DNA of 64,000 bases from Costus lasius (Eukaryota > Streptophyta > Magnoliopsida > Zingiberales > Costaceae): the NCBI GenBank assembly GCA_027563935.2, contig CM050454.1, positions 1,534,501 through 1,598,500 on the forward strand. The letters are read 5' to 3'. The notes below the pieces were generated by a model. The model saw only the letters and a program-made list of their open reading frames with translations, made no database searches and had not been told where the DNA came from. The position numbers were made by a program, and so were the translations under genes. Below, piece after piece: positions 52,601-59,885 of the stretch; the stretch's first letter is position 1, and every line of letters begins with the position of its first letter.

Positions 52601-55600
52601 ACACAAGAGGTTGGGCGGAGTACCAAGGGTGGTGCGTTAATACGTGAGTCTGGTTGTGTCAAGTCGGGCGGAGTGCCGAATCCATGCAAGATTGGTTCAG
52701 CAGCATTTACCATCAAATCAGAGACATTGGAGGACGTCGAGAACCCTGAAGAGGATGTCGAGGGCGACGTCCAGATTTGGCGGGGGAGAAATGTGATGTC
52801 GTTTTCATCATGGACCAGGCCAGGGGTGCAAATGGGCTTGAACGGCAGCCCACGTTCCCGTCATTGGCCCAGATCCATCACGCAACGCGTGACTACGGCG
52901 GCTGCTTCGTCAATCTCGCGAAGCGAAGGCGGACGCGGATGCAATCGACAGCGAAGTTCTCGGGCGTTGTCAGCGGCGAGGACGTCGGCGTCTGCTCCGG
53001 CGCCGAAGAAGGCGGTGACTCTGGCGGGATCGACGAGCAGAGGCTGCGCTGGCAGACGAAGAAGGGAAGTGGGAGCGGACGAGGCGTGCGGATTCTGCGG
53101 AGGCGGATTCGACATCACACAGAGGCGCGATCTCCGGAGGCTCCAGATGGAAGGCCGACTAGCGGCCTTCACTCCCTTCCATATCTGGCGACGCCCTTCC
53201 TCCTTAAGAAGCTCGACGAGCGACGAGAGAGGGGGAGGGCAGCTTCCCCTGGCAAGACCTCAACGACGAGCAGGCGAGCGTAGCTTCTCTTTTAGCTTCG
53301 TCCACGAAGGGAAAGAGAGGGGGAGGCGGGACCGAAGCCGGCGGCATGCTCCTCCGTCTCCCCTAGCGATGGCGTCGAGCTTGAGAGAGATGTAAGTCGA
53401 CGGCGAGGGGCCGTCGACGGGAGAGAGCGAAATAGGGAGAGCTCTTTGTAAGGGCTTAGGTAGGTTGATTAATCAACGAAAATTTCCCTTACGTGTGATC
53501 TCTGGCTCCGGCGAGCTCTTCCCTTCCCCTGTGTTTTCCGACGGCGACATCTCCCCTATTCCCGTCTCCTTCACCATTTCCGGCGAGAAATGCTTCCGCG
53601 ACGTGGCTGAGGCCGGACGCAAGTTCCGGTCTGCCGCACACCCCTCCTTCGTTCACCTCTTCCGACAACGACGGCCGACGAACGCGAGCGGCGTTCATTC
53701 GACGCCGCATGAAGATGATGAATGGCAGGCAAAACAGAATCGAACAAGTGGCGTTCGATTCAAGGAGTCAATGCCAGAGTCAAAATCGAGTTGGTTTGTG
53801 AATTCATCACCAGGCGGGCGATTTGAAATCGGCGCAGATCAATTTTGACGAAATTGGGTTGAGTTGCACACAGTCCCATGCAATTCCGGCTGACGTGGAC
53901 AGGTTGATTAAAAGGGGCGTGACACTAAGGTAGTGATTTCTCTGCACCCACTATATTTAAACATCTAGCAACCCTCCAATAGGATCATGTGATAGTAAAG
54001 GATTACATGATGGCTTACGAGGAGATAGTTTCACATATTCCTGGTCTTCGTGAACAACAACATTACATGGAATTTTTCTTGAATGGGTTAAAATCTAAAA
54101 GCAAAAGAAGGGTGTGAGCTTTCTTCCTAACCCATGTTATGAGGATCATGACACTTGCTAGCATCATTGAGAGGGAAGTGACGGGATAAGAACTGAAAGG
54201 GCAAATTGGTGCAAGGGAACTAGAAGAAAAGTTTTTCGAGCTTAGGAAACTAGTCATGGAGTAGTAGCTCACGATCACACCTCGGCAGATGACACATTTT
54301 CAAGAAATATTTCTGCTCAGATGGTGGTTCGACTAGGAGGTAATATCCACGTCATGATACACAAAAGAGCAAAAGGAGGTGCTAACCATTGCTTGATTTG
54401 ACTCGCACAAGATGATGACAATTAAAAAACTTAAGAGAAGCGGTGTAGACAATTGAGGAGGGAGTAGTCTCAAATTTTAAATAGTAGGATCTAGGAATAT
54501 TTTAACAAAAGATGAGCCCATGAACCAATAGTTAATCTGTTGAATCACAAAGACCAAAAAAGAAACCACATGGGAATATGACACGATTATACAGGAACTA
54601 TGTCCTAAATTGTTGCGCAGCCTTGAGGACAAGGCTTTAGTTCAAAAGGGAGACAATATTACAAGCCCAGCCCAAGTAATAAACTGGATTCAGGTCAATA
54701 GGTTAGGCCCTGTTTGTGAGGGCATAAGAGTAGTATTTATTAGGGTTTAAGATTTGAAAGAGGGTGTCAAGTGGTGTTTTTCTTCCGTTTGGGCATGCGT
54801 TGGGCATGATCTCGTCGAATCTCCAACTAAGGATTTTGATGGAGGCAGTAGCCCTGCTCTGAGGAGATCTGCTCAGGCTCGGAGGAAACCCCTTCGATAT
54901 GGGTTCCCTTAGAGTTCAACTTTCCTTGCATTGCATTTAGGGTAGCTTAAATTTTCAAAATAAGCCATGAATCATGTAGTCAATTATGGCAAGTCCAAAT
55001 GTAGTAGGTTGTGCATTGTAAGTCATGGTGCCCTTATGTACTCTTGCATCATGGTAGGATAGTGCATCCTTGCATTGGTTACATTTTGGCAGGTTATTCA
55101 AGCTAAGGATCAGCTCAAGCTTCACTCAAAGGTCAGCTCAAGTCCCACTCAACAAACTCGGCTGAAGAAAGGAAAGAAGACTTCAACTCCTTAACTCTAA
55201 GTTCAACTCAAGGCTTTGGATCAACTCACTTGCTAACTCAATTTCCATCTTTGTTGGGCGCCTCCTCGATGAAATCAACCACCTCAGCCATCCACCCCAG
55301 GGATATGCGCCAACACACCAGTCCAAGCAATGGAAGAATTCGAATCCATCATCCATCAAGATCCAAAATTAGGGGAAAACATTTATGAAGACTTACCATC
55401 TTATCTTGCTGCCCAAGCTTTTGTGAAAGAGATTCAAATTTCGAATCCCTCGTTCATACGCCAACAACCAGCAAGGATAAGAGCATCTCGCCAACACAAG
55501 GAGCAAGGAAAGACACCTCACCGCCAGCCCAATGCATTCAAAGCCTTGCCAAAAGAAGATCACCAAGAAAGGAAGCTTTCCAAGAGGATTTGCGCCAACC

Positions 55601-58600
55601 CCTCTTGAGTTCAAAATTCAAAATCTCTCCATCTTTGAAAGGGCGCAAAGGGATCAAATGTCCATCCTGCCGTAACCTTCCCCTTGGCTATAAATGTAGC
55701 CTCCCTCATGTAATGTCTAAAGTTGTTGAATGAATTTGTCTAATAGTTTCCTAGGAAGGTGCTTGTGTCACCAATAGTAGTAGTGTTCTTCCAAGGGCCG
55801 AACCTTCTTCTTCTCCCATCTTCTCCACCGAAACTCTAATAACGATTCTTCCCCTCTTCAAGTGCGCAAATACAAGTAACTCCCTCTTCATCCTCGGATT
55901 GGAGCAAGGCTAGAAGATGAATTCTTCAACTCTCGGCAGCTTGGGAATCTCCCTCTATTCGGCTTAGTTCTTTGCCCTAAACTCTTTACTTTGCCCTAAG
56001 AACGTCTTCCTACACTAATTCTAAGTTGTTTGAACTTGAAGCTTGCGCAAGGAATGGCGCATCCCTCCTTCCCCTTCTCCCCCTTTTTCTTTGGTTAAAC
56101 CTAAAATTAGCAAGGGAATTTGGAGGGTTAATCTCCCTCTTGACCCCTTTATTTTGTATTAAAATCCGTGGCTTATATAGATCTGTGAATGCTTGTAAGC
56201 TCCACCTCTACACCTTCTATCAGAGTTGGACTAGTGAACATCAGGAAGAACAGTCCTTCAACTCTCAAGGACTGCATTGTAAGTTTAATTTCAGCATTCT
56301 ACAACTTTCTTAGTTTAATCTTGAGTTTTTCCTTTACTGTTATAAGTACAAAAAAAATAATTTTCAACATTTGCTAGTTAACATCGGATTTTCTCTATTA
56401 TCTATCTATTATTAAAACCGTTTTCAAAATTGTTGTTTGAATGTTTTAGACCCTCCTCCTACATCAGATTTCCATCCTATATTTCCACTTTCACTATGTT
56501 AATTATGCAAAACATTAGATCTCTTAAAAGAAACCTTGTCAGGCATTTTTCTATAAGATTGTTTATCATTTTCTTCTTATTGTTAGAGAAAAGGTGAAAT
56601 CACTTCAATGTAACAAATGCATGGGAATATGTTATATATGCATGAGAAATGACATCCATCAATAAGAAACAATAAAGGATACAAGAGCTACTATACAACA
56701 CAAAAGAATATTCTAATCATATGTCTCACTGACTATGCTAGACCAAATTTCATTGCCGTGATGATACCTAAGAAGAAGATAGGTACAATGAGAATGGACA
56801 ACATAACATTCAATGAAGTAGACACAATAGTTAAGAAAACAAACCTAGCACCAAGATCTGGGTCCAGATCTCTCGCATCTTTTTGAGAATCATACTGTGG
56901 GACCCAATTATCAATAACATTTGTCCTCATAAGTAAAGCATCTGGAACTGTCTCGGGAGTGATTGCAGAAAATATACTTCTCAATTCACTAACGTTCGCA
57001 GGTGCATCAGAATTGGCATCCAAATATATAGTACTCATCATTGACATGTGGTTCCGACTTCTAGGAGTGAAACTAAGTGATTCTGAACCTTTATGGTTGC
57101 ATTTTCGTTCAGATTCTCTAATATTCTTTAGAGAATCCATAGTGTTTATGACCCACTCAATGGTGCTGGGTTGCACCCTTAATTCCATGGGGTCAACAGA
57201 CACATCTGCATCAACTTTACTTATATCCAAATATCCATTCTTCCATGGTATGCTTAAGTTTAGAGTCCCCGAGAACCCACCACTTGTACCAGACAGAATT
57301 GATGTGGTCACTTGGCATGCAAATCTTTCATTGAGTGTTCTAACTGTAACATTCTGAAGTTCAAGAGCATCATCAATATGTTCCATAAGAAACTCAACAT
57401 TAGCTTCCTGAAATTTCACAAAGTTTGTTAACTTTGCCATAGAATCCTCAGAAACACAAATTCCAAACTCTGTTTCTTTAATTCGAAGAACTAGAAGTTT
57501 ATGAGATATGTCTGTTTTTCCATCCGTCTCTAAATGGGGATCAAATGCAACTATAACTCCATTTAGTCTGACATGGAAACTAGTAAGGAACCACTTCACA
57601 ACCTTGGCAATCGTTTTAACTCCTTCATGCACATCTAGAGGGATAGAACCAGGGTAGTCATTGGAAGATGACAGCTCAGCTTTGTCTGGATTGGTTTCCA
57701 TAAATTGCTGGCCATCATCTGGCACTGAGCAATCAGCATCATTCAGAGTAATCTTGCTCCCAGTAACTTGTCCAAGTATAAGCTCAACTTCATTTATTTC
57801 TATCTCGCAATTCCTTAGCTTCCAGGGGATTCTAATAGATAAGGATTTTATGGATCCCTCCTTGGCTACAATTGGTGAACCAGAAATCTGAAATACAAAA
57901 CAGAACAAGTTAATGAAAACAAAGATAAATATAAAGTAGAAATGCATGACATGTGATATTTGGAAAGAACTTAAACAAGCAACTGAAATCTGTTCATTTT
58001 CCATCAGAATAAGTTTTCAAAAGACAAATTCCACCTTATGGTGCTGAAAATGAACTTAGAAAAGGCAACAACAGCTAAATATTCCTAGTTTTATGCACTC
58101 AAATGGTGAAAAAAATCTCAAAAAGATCTTTCAGACCGTGTTAATGAAGTCATCCAATATAGAAGTTTAGCATTTTCTAACACCAAACAACTTCAGCACT
58201 GGTCAGCCACAGAAACTGATTCCTCCTGCAACCATCATCTTCTGTGAACTCCCACTTCAATTTCCCAATGGTTAATAAAAGATTTATCTCTAGAAGGAAG
58301 CCGGTATATGTAAAGAAAACAAAAACCGTCAAGCTCTAATCACAATAGTAAAGCCTAAAAAAACCCTAATTCTGAATTGTTTGCCCCGCGCGAAGGATCA
58401 GTTAATGGTCTCACTTACATGTACATGTTCGGCCCGGCAAGAACTGAAAAAAGCATTGCACCTCATGTCTCAGTATATGCCAATCTTGCACTAAGCAGAT
58501 AAATAAAAAAAACTTTTATACCCTAACTGGTAATCAACGAAACCATAAATTCGAGTATGACTTTTGTCTTTTGTATAATATAGGAATGTACAAACAAACA

Positions 58601-58879
58601 ACCTTCCCATTTCATCTGAAATGGAACCAGGCAGAAGAAAATTACACACGAAAGCCTGGGAAGGATAAGAAGGCAGCCACATATAGCATGCACCTTTTGA
58701 TTAAGGAAATCGACGTTGAGGGCGAGGTCGGCGAGGTGTATGGTGCCTGTGCTGAGCTGGACATCGAGCTGATCAAGGTCGATGTCGCCCAAAAGCACCT
58801 CCCCGAGCTTCTTCTTCAACAGGAACTTGCATACGCGCTTGATCAAGCTCGATCGCGAGAAGTCCCAAAGCGGGAACAT
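22805..58879 (-). CDS. ATG2: ATG2, autophagy lipid-transfer protein, 13 exons
   Basis: ATG2 is a rod-shaped protein that moves phospholipids from the endoplasmic reticulum to the growing phagophore, working with ATG18/WIPI proteins and ATG9. Coding exons, in order: 58694-58879, 56845-57887, 46049-46203, 43642-43901, 40356-43526, 40132-40244, 39581-39785, 34849-34962, 34341-34448, 34125-34257, 32314-32510, 24344-24540, 22805-22865. They sum to 5,943 bp, giving 1,980 residues, close to plant ATG2 proteins of about 1,900-2,000. The N-terminus is a chorein domain ([20 protein letters not shown]). [17 protein letters not shown] (about 1540) and the C-terminal ATG2 region (about 1710-1960, with [11 protein letters not shown] and [11 protein letters not shown]) distinguish it from VPS13. 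The Met at 58879 is preferred over one at 58951 because MFPLWDF leads directly into the domain. No premature stops were seen. Confidence 0.95.
22866..24343 (-). other. ATG2 intron 12
   Basis: A 1.48-kb AT-rich intron. I see no gene or clear element in it. Confidence 0.8.
24344..24540 (-). CDS. ATG2: ATG2 exon 12, conserved C-terminal domain
   Basis: Encodes [37 protein letters not shown] and LLGLRN, the most conserved part of the plant ATG2 C-terminal domain. Acceptor TTGCCTGCAG, donor AACAG|GTAACT. Confidence 0.95.
25373..25643. mobile_element. MITE with CAGTGTTTGC / CAAGGTTTGC ends, 8-bp target duplication
   Basis: Its ends read CAGTGTTTGCAAAGCCGGTC and, on the other strand, CAAGGTTTGCAAAACCGGTC. 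The flanking TTTGGAAG is identical at 25365-25372 and 25644-25651. The 271-bp interior is GC-rich and noncoding. Eight-base duplications and short ends fit a hAT-like non-autonomous element. It lies in ATG2 intron 11. Confidence 0.88.
25652..27282. other. Part of ATG2 intron 11, unassigned
   Basis: AT-rich sequence with short broken open frames (for example 26066-26302). A few segments look like worn-out transposon coding sequence, but I cannot assign a family. Confidence 0.4.
27291..27797. mobile_element. hAT-like MITE with TAGGGGTGAGCA ends, built of ACCGATTTACC repeats
   Basis: TAGGGGTGAGCAT opens the element and its complement closes it. The 8-bp flanks are CCGGTTAC (27283-27290) and CCAGTTAC (27798-27805), one mismatch. 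The interior consists largely of TTACCGA and TCGGTAA words in both orientations around an AT-rich core. No ORF. In ATG2 intron 11. Confidence 0.87.
27806..29400. other. Part of ATG2 intron 11, unassigned
   Basis: AT-rich, with no open frame of recognisable homology. A short open frame at 28738-28995 is Lys/Ser-rich and shows no family signature. Confidence 0.4.
29400..30890 (+). mobile_element. LTR retrotransposon relic with palindrome cluster and TATA box
   Basis: The left part has near-tandem GGACTTTGGGGCCCAA units (29470-29560). Next come palindromic GCACGGCCGTGC (29671-29682) and GGCCGTG/CATGCCCGTG variants spaced tens of bases apart to about 29860. The right part looks like an LTR: CTATAAAAGAGGG near 30376, then a GAGTG-rich stretch to about 30890. 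I could not fix its ends or a target duplication. The TATA lies on the plus strand, antisense to ATG2. Confidence 0.55.
30891..32313. other. Part of ATG2 intron 11, unassigned
   Basis: AT-rich. A CAAGGTTCGG...TTTAAACCTTG segment at about 31222-31263 resembles the ends of the CAAGG MITE family but lacks matching flanks. Nothing else recognised. Confidence 0.4.
32314..32510 (-). CDS. ATG2: ATG2 exon 11
   Basis: Encodes [20 protein letters not shown] and ends AQEGIQQ. Acceptor TTTGCAG, donor CAGCAG|GTATAC. A run of four Lys ([10 protein letters not shown]) stands where the family varies. Confidence 0.93.
32511..34124 (-). other. ATG2 intron 10
   Basis: A 1.6-kb AT-rich intron with a short TG repeat (about 33495-33511) and an A-rich run near 33714. 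No element recognised. Confidence 0.7.
34125..34257 (-). CDS. ATG2: ATG2 exon 10
   Basis: Encodes [20 protein letters not shown] and [14 protein letters not shown], from acceptor TTGTTGTAG to donor AGAG|GTAATC. Intron 9 before it is only 83 bp. Confidence 0.93.
34341..34448 (-). CDS. ATG2: ATG2 exon 9
   Basis: Encodes [17 protein letters not shown] and [17 protein letters not shown], 36 codons. Acceptor TTTCATTTCAG, donor TCAG|GTTGTT. Confidence 0.93.
34849..34962 (-). CDS. ATG2: ATG2 exon 8
   Basis: Encodes [20 protein letters not shown] through LLNLVPWR. Acceptor TTTTTGTAG, donor GGAGG|GTAACT. Exactly 38 codons. Confidence 0.93.
34963..36973 (-). other. ATG2 intron 7, 3' half
   Basis: AT-rich, without a supported gene or a clear element. 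The intron runs from the GC donor at 39580 to the acceptor at 34963. Confidence 0.6.
36982..37135. mobile_element. Short MITE of the CAAGG family
   Basis: It starts CAAGGTTTAAAG and ends TTTTTAAAACCTTG. Flanks are CATTAAGA (36974-36981) and CATCAAGA (37136-37143), one mismatch in eight. It is 154 bp, with ACTGACACTACA-type direct repeats inside. Confidence 0.75.
37561..38263 (-). mobile_element. Cluster of tRNA-derived SINE copies, one inverted
   Basis: Three copies lie on the minus strand: 37561-37788, 37915-38048 (truncated) and 38058-38263. A partial copy lies on the plus strand (37789-37898). Read on the minus strand, a unit starts AACTTAATGGTTAAAGGG, like a tRNA A box, with GGGGTCGAATTC, like a B box, about 25-40 bases on, and ends GGGCCATAACA plus a run of A. 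T tracts at about 37907-37913 and 38050-38056 are those poly(A) tails. The head-to-head pair forms arms of about 110 bp (37645-37755 and 37789-37898) around a 33-bp loop. An unrelated foldback element is the alternative. Confidence 0.65.
38264..39146. other. Intronic repeat-like sequence of ATG2 intron 7
   Basis: A moderately GC-rich stretch ending GGACCGGTACTTGAACCTTG at 39086, which looks like a CAAGG-family end. A weaker partner, GGTTTAAAAACTGGTC, lies at 37423. The two may bound one larger element into which the SINE cluster inserted, but the 8-bp flanks agree at only about six positions. Confidence 0.35.
39147..39230. repeat. 42-bp tandem duplication
   Basis: Two adjacent copies of a 42-bp unit starting TTTTTTTATGATAGTGATAG and ending CTGTAGTTGC. 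They differ by one base (GCTATG versus GTTATG). Confidence 0.85.
39581..39785 (-). CDS. ATG2: ATG2 exon 7, followed by a GC donor
   Basis: The acceptor is TTTTTCAG. Encodes [20 protein letters not shown] and ends LLPFFQ. The next base pair after CAG is GC rather than GT (CAG|GCTAGT). The next in-line GT would break the frame, and FFQ followed by exon 8 matches plant ATG2. Confidence 0.9.
40132..40244 (-). CDS. ATG2: ATG2 exon 6
   Basis: The acceptor is ATGCTAG before GTTTTAGGT, chosen over a closer AG because it restores [14 protein letters not shown] in frame. The donor is TACAG|GTTCTT. Encodes [19 protein letters not shown]. Confidence 0.92.
40356..43526 (-). CDS. ATG2: ATG2 exon 5, the 3.2-kb main exon (residues 549-1605)
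   Basis: Exactly 1,057 codons, open throughout, from [14 protein letters not shown] to APWKM. Acceptor GTTAACAG, donor GATG|GTATGA. It contains most of the middle lipid-transfer rod and the conserved [17 protein letters not shown] segment near its end. Long Ser/Asp-rich stretches (about residues 1330-1500) are probably disordered. Confidence 0.95.
43642..43901 (-). CDS. ATG2: ATG2 exon 4 (residues 462-548)
   Basis: The acceptor is CTTGATACAG before AACGGCATG; the split Glu codon G|AA fixes it. Encodes [20 protein letters not shown] and ends ALNLE. The donor is GAG|GTAAAA. Confidence 0.92.
43902..45446 (-). other. ATG2 intron 3, 3' part
   Basis: AT-rich and noncoding; no element recognised until the MITE at 45455. 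Confidence 0.65.
45455..45691. mobile_element. MITE of the CAAGG family, 8-bp target duplication
   Basis: It starts CAAGGTTCAAAAATTCGGTC and ends GGACCGGTTCCTAGATCCTTG-like sequence. The identical GTTGAAAG flanks it at 45447-45454 and 45692-45699. The 237-bp interior is GC-rich, with GAAGCTTC and CGGAAG words shared with the MITE at 25373. In ATG2 intron 3. Confidence 0.88.
46049..46203 (-). CDS. ATG2: ATG2 exon 3 (residues 410-462)
   Basis: The acceptor is CTTCCTGCAG and the donor AAAG|GTAATT. Encodes [12 protein letters not shown] and [13 protein letters not shown], both characteristic of plant ATG2. It is preceded by the 10.6-kb intron 2. Confidence 0.93.
46204..47606 (-). other. ATG2 intron 2, 3' part
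   Basis: AT-rich intronic sequence with an (AT)n microsatellite at 46645-46682. No gene or mobile element recognised before the solo LTR. Confidence 0.6.
46645..46682. repeat. (AT)n microsatellite
   Basis: About 19 uninterrupted AT dinucleotides. Confidence 0.95.
47612..49588 (+). mobile_element. Solo LTR, chromovirus type, 5-bp target duplication TCAAT
   Basis: Starts TGTTATACC, ends ACCGGGGCGTGACA, and is flanked by TCAAT at 47607-47611 and 49589-49593. It is 1,977 bp, with a TATA box (TATAAATA, 47752-47759), a GC-rich leader-like stretch (47800-48370) and no primer site or coding region. A single LTR with a perfect duplication implies LTR-LTR recombination. It lies in ATG2 intron 2, antisense to the gene. 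Confidence 0.88.
49594..49988. other. Intronic spacer
   Basis: AT-rich sequence between the solo LTR and the next MITE. Nothing recognised. Confidence 0.5.
49997..50379. mobile_element. MITE with GAAGGTTT ends, 8-bp target duplication
   Basis: Starts GAAGGTTTGATG and ends TTTTAAATACCTTC, with ATTGACTA on both sides (49989-49996 and 50380-50387). The interior has a strong purine run (50090-50155) and then a pyrimidine run (50180-50290), so one strand could fold back. The ends are one base off the CAAGG family, suggesting a related subfamily. Confidence 0.83.
51250..52382 (+). repeat. 5' LTR of the non-autonomous element
   Basis: Differs from the 3' LTR by scattered changes, mostly C/T or G/A at CpG positions, and by a 9-base TTCGACAGC duplication near 51415. 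It is GC-rich and CpG-rich, with long open frames on both strands that are not genes. Confidence 0.92.
52502..52686 (+). repeat. Four imperfect tandem repeats in the internal domain
   Basis: Units begin AGGTTGAGCGGAGCA (52502), AGTTGGGCGGAGCACC (52560), AGGTTGGGCGGAGTACC (52609) and AGTCGGGCGGAGTGCC (52661), spaced about 49-58 bp. They fill most of the space between primer site and polypurine tract. Confidence 0.85.
52792..53924 (+). repeat. 3' LTR of the non-autonomous element
   Basis: Starts directly after the polypurine tract and ends at 53924 before the CTAAG duplication. Confidence 0.92.
54700..56844. other. ATG2 intron 2, 5' part, with LTR-like sequence
   Basis: No supported gene. GGCTATAAATG near 55688, followed by a leader-like stretch and CTATCAGAGTTGG near 56218 (similar to a tRNA-Met primer site), suggests a decayed LTR of about 1 kb on the plus strand. 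I could not find its start, partner or target duplication. A 92-codon frame at 55330-55608 lies in the same stretch and has no recognised family. Confidence 0.35.
56845..57887 (-). CDS. ATG2: ATG2 exon 2 (residues 63-410)
   Basis: The acceptor is TTGTATTTCAG before ATTTCTGG and the donor is GCTAG|GTTTGT. It continues the lipid-binding groove region ([39 protein letters not shown]). It ends with AG, which joins C of exon 3 to make a Ser codon. Confidence 0.94.
57888..58693 (-). other. ATG2 intron 1
   Basis: An 806-bp AT-rich first intron without recognisable elements. Confidence 0.85.
58694..58879 (-). CDS. ATG2: ATG2 exon 1 (residues 1-62)
   Basis: Encodes the start of the chorein N-terminal domain, ending LNVDFLNQK. 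Donor AAAAG|GTGCAT at 58693. In frame, phase 0. Confidence 0.94.
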
Positions 58880-59421
58880 TGCGGATGGCGGTTCTTTCCC
58901 CTTCGTCTTCTTCCGCCTCTCCCCGCAGCTAGGGTTTGCCCATCCCACCACGCGAAAGGAGGAGAGAGGGGGACGGAAGGAAACTGGCGTACGCTACCCC
59001 GCAAATCTCCGAGTCCTTTATATGCAAAAACCACGGGATGAAACTCGCGAGTGTCCCAGCATCGGGGCTCGGGGGTCGCGCGCCGATGCGGCCGAGGAAT
59101 TGGCGAGGCGATTGTGGTGAGGATCGCGAGCAAGGCTTATTATTGGGGAGCTCCGAACGAGAGGCGACGAACTCACGATTGGAGGCACGAAAGGCGGCGG
59201 CCCAAAAACTAACTTCCAGTTCCACGTCTCGAGCCGTGCAGGCCTACGTGTTTTCCCGACTCCTGTCGTATCAAACATTGTTGCTTTATAAGGAAACAGA
59301 GGAGAGGGGTGAAAAATATCTTTTCTTTCTATTTACTTGGACAGACTAGTTCGAAAAAACAGAAAATTAAAATAACGCACACCTAAAAAATTTCTCATTT
59401 TTTATTTTTTAAAATTAGGTA
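58880..59421 (-). promoter_or_regulatory. ATG2 promoter and 5' leader
   Basis: The sequence upstream of the ATG is GC-rich. A TATA-like TATAAAG (59016-59022, minus strand) lies about 140 bp upstream of the start codon. A second TTATAAAG lies near 59285-59291. I favour the nearer one because it predicts a leader of about 100 bases. Confidence 0.5.
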
Positions 59422-59429
59422 AAAAAACC

Positions 59430-59877
59430 TAGGGCTAGTAAAATATGACATGAATCATCAATACGACACGACAAGATATGAAATTTTGCAGATTTAGGTT
59501 TGACTAATCATGTTTTGTGTCGTAAACGTGTTGACCCATTTATGACCGGCCAAATTTCATGTCATATCGTGTCGTGTTGGGAGGTCAACCCGTGTAACCC
59601 ATTGATGACATGTCAAATTTCATGTCATGCTATGTAACATGATTTATATTATAGCGTGTTGTATCATGTCGTGTTATGTCATACAACACGACCTATTTTA
59701 TTAATCGTGTTATCTGTATCGTATCGTGTCACCTGTGAACTAAGTGGGTCATGTTTATGTTTTGTATATTGACCCGTATACATAAATGGGTCGTGTTCGT
59801 GTCAAGCGTAATCGTGTCACATGTCAAGTATGACACGGCCCGTTATGACACGTGAAACACAAAATTGTCACCCCCTA
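59430..59877. mobile_element. hAT-like MITE with TAGGG ends, built of CGTGTCGTGT repeats
   Basis: Starts TAGGGCTAG and ends CACCCCCTA. The 8-bp flanks are AAAAAACC (59422-59429) and GAAAAACC (59878-59885), one mismatch. The interior is composed largely of GTGTCGTGT, ACACGAC and CATGTCA words in both orientations. It sits in the upstream region of ATG2. Confidence 0.8.
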
Positions 59878-59885
59878 GAAAAACC

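Larger units (their letters stand above)
51250..53924 (+). mobile_element. Non-autonomous LTR retrotransposon with tiny internal domain
   Basis: Two LTRs of about 1,133 bp (51250-52382 and 52792-53924) start TGTGATG and end GGGGCGTGACA. The target duplication CTAAG is perfect (51245-51249 and 53925-53929). The internal domain is only 409 bp. It begins with a TATCAGAGCC primer site of the initiator tRNA-Met type (about 52388) and ends with the polypurine tract GGCGGGGGAGAAA (52779-52791). It has no coding region. The terminus class is shared with the two solo LTRs nearby, which suggests mobilisation by a chromovirus; that is inference. Confidence 0.93.
50500..54690 (+). mobile_element. Degenerate Ty3/gypsy relic: gag, then the extreme end of pol
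   Basis: The reading [12 protein letters not shown] at about 51152-51187 continues past in-frame stops to the insertion point at 51249. After the inserted element, gag-like [20 protein letters not shown] follows (about 54030-54090). A last segment, [14 protein letters not shown] and [11 protein letters not shown] (about 54563-54652), is the typical end of a chromovirus polyprotein. Protease, RT and integrase are missing. Numerous stops show it is old. It hosts the non-autonomous element at 51250-53924. Confidence 0.6.

Noticed and set aside
51190..53395. Several long open frames (186, 228 and 306 codons) with similar products
   Set aside because: They overlap the two LTRs of the non-autonomous element on both strands. 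They are open because the LTR is GC-rich, and are not genes.
55330..55608. A 92-codon frame as a small gene
   Set aside because: It lies in repeat-like sequence of ATG2 intron 2, has no recognisable domain, and no promoter or splice context supports it.
22805..58879. The gene could be VPS13, another chorein-domain protein
   Set aside because: The length (1,980 residues), the [17 protein letters not shown] segment and the AYESLSDG to [12 protein letters not shown]-terminus match plant ATG2. VPS13 proteins are far longer.
58880..58951. An upstream in-frame Met at 58951 as the ATG2 start
   Set aside because: The extension is low-complexity and basic, while MFPLWDF at 58879 leads directly into the conserved chorein domain.
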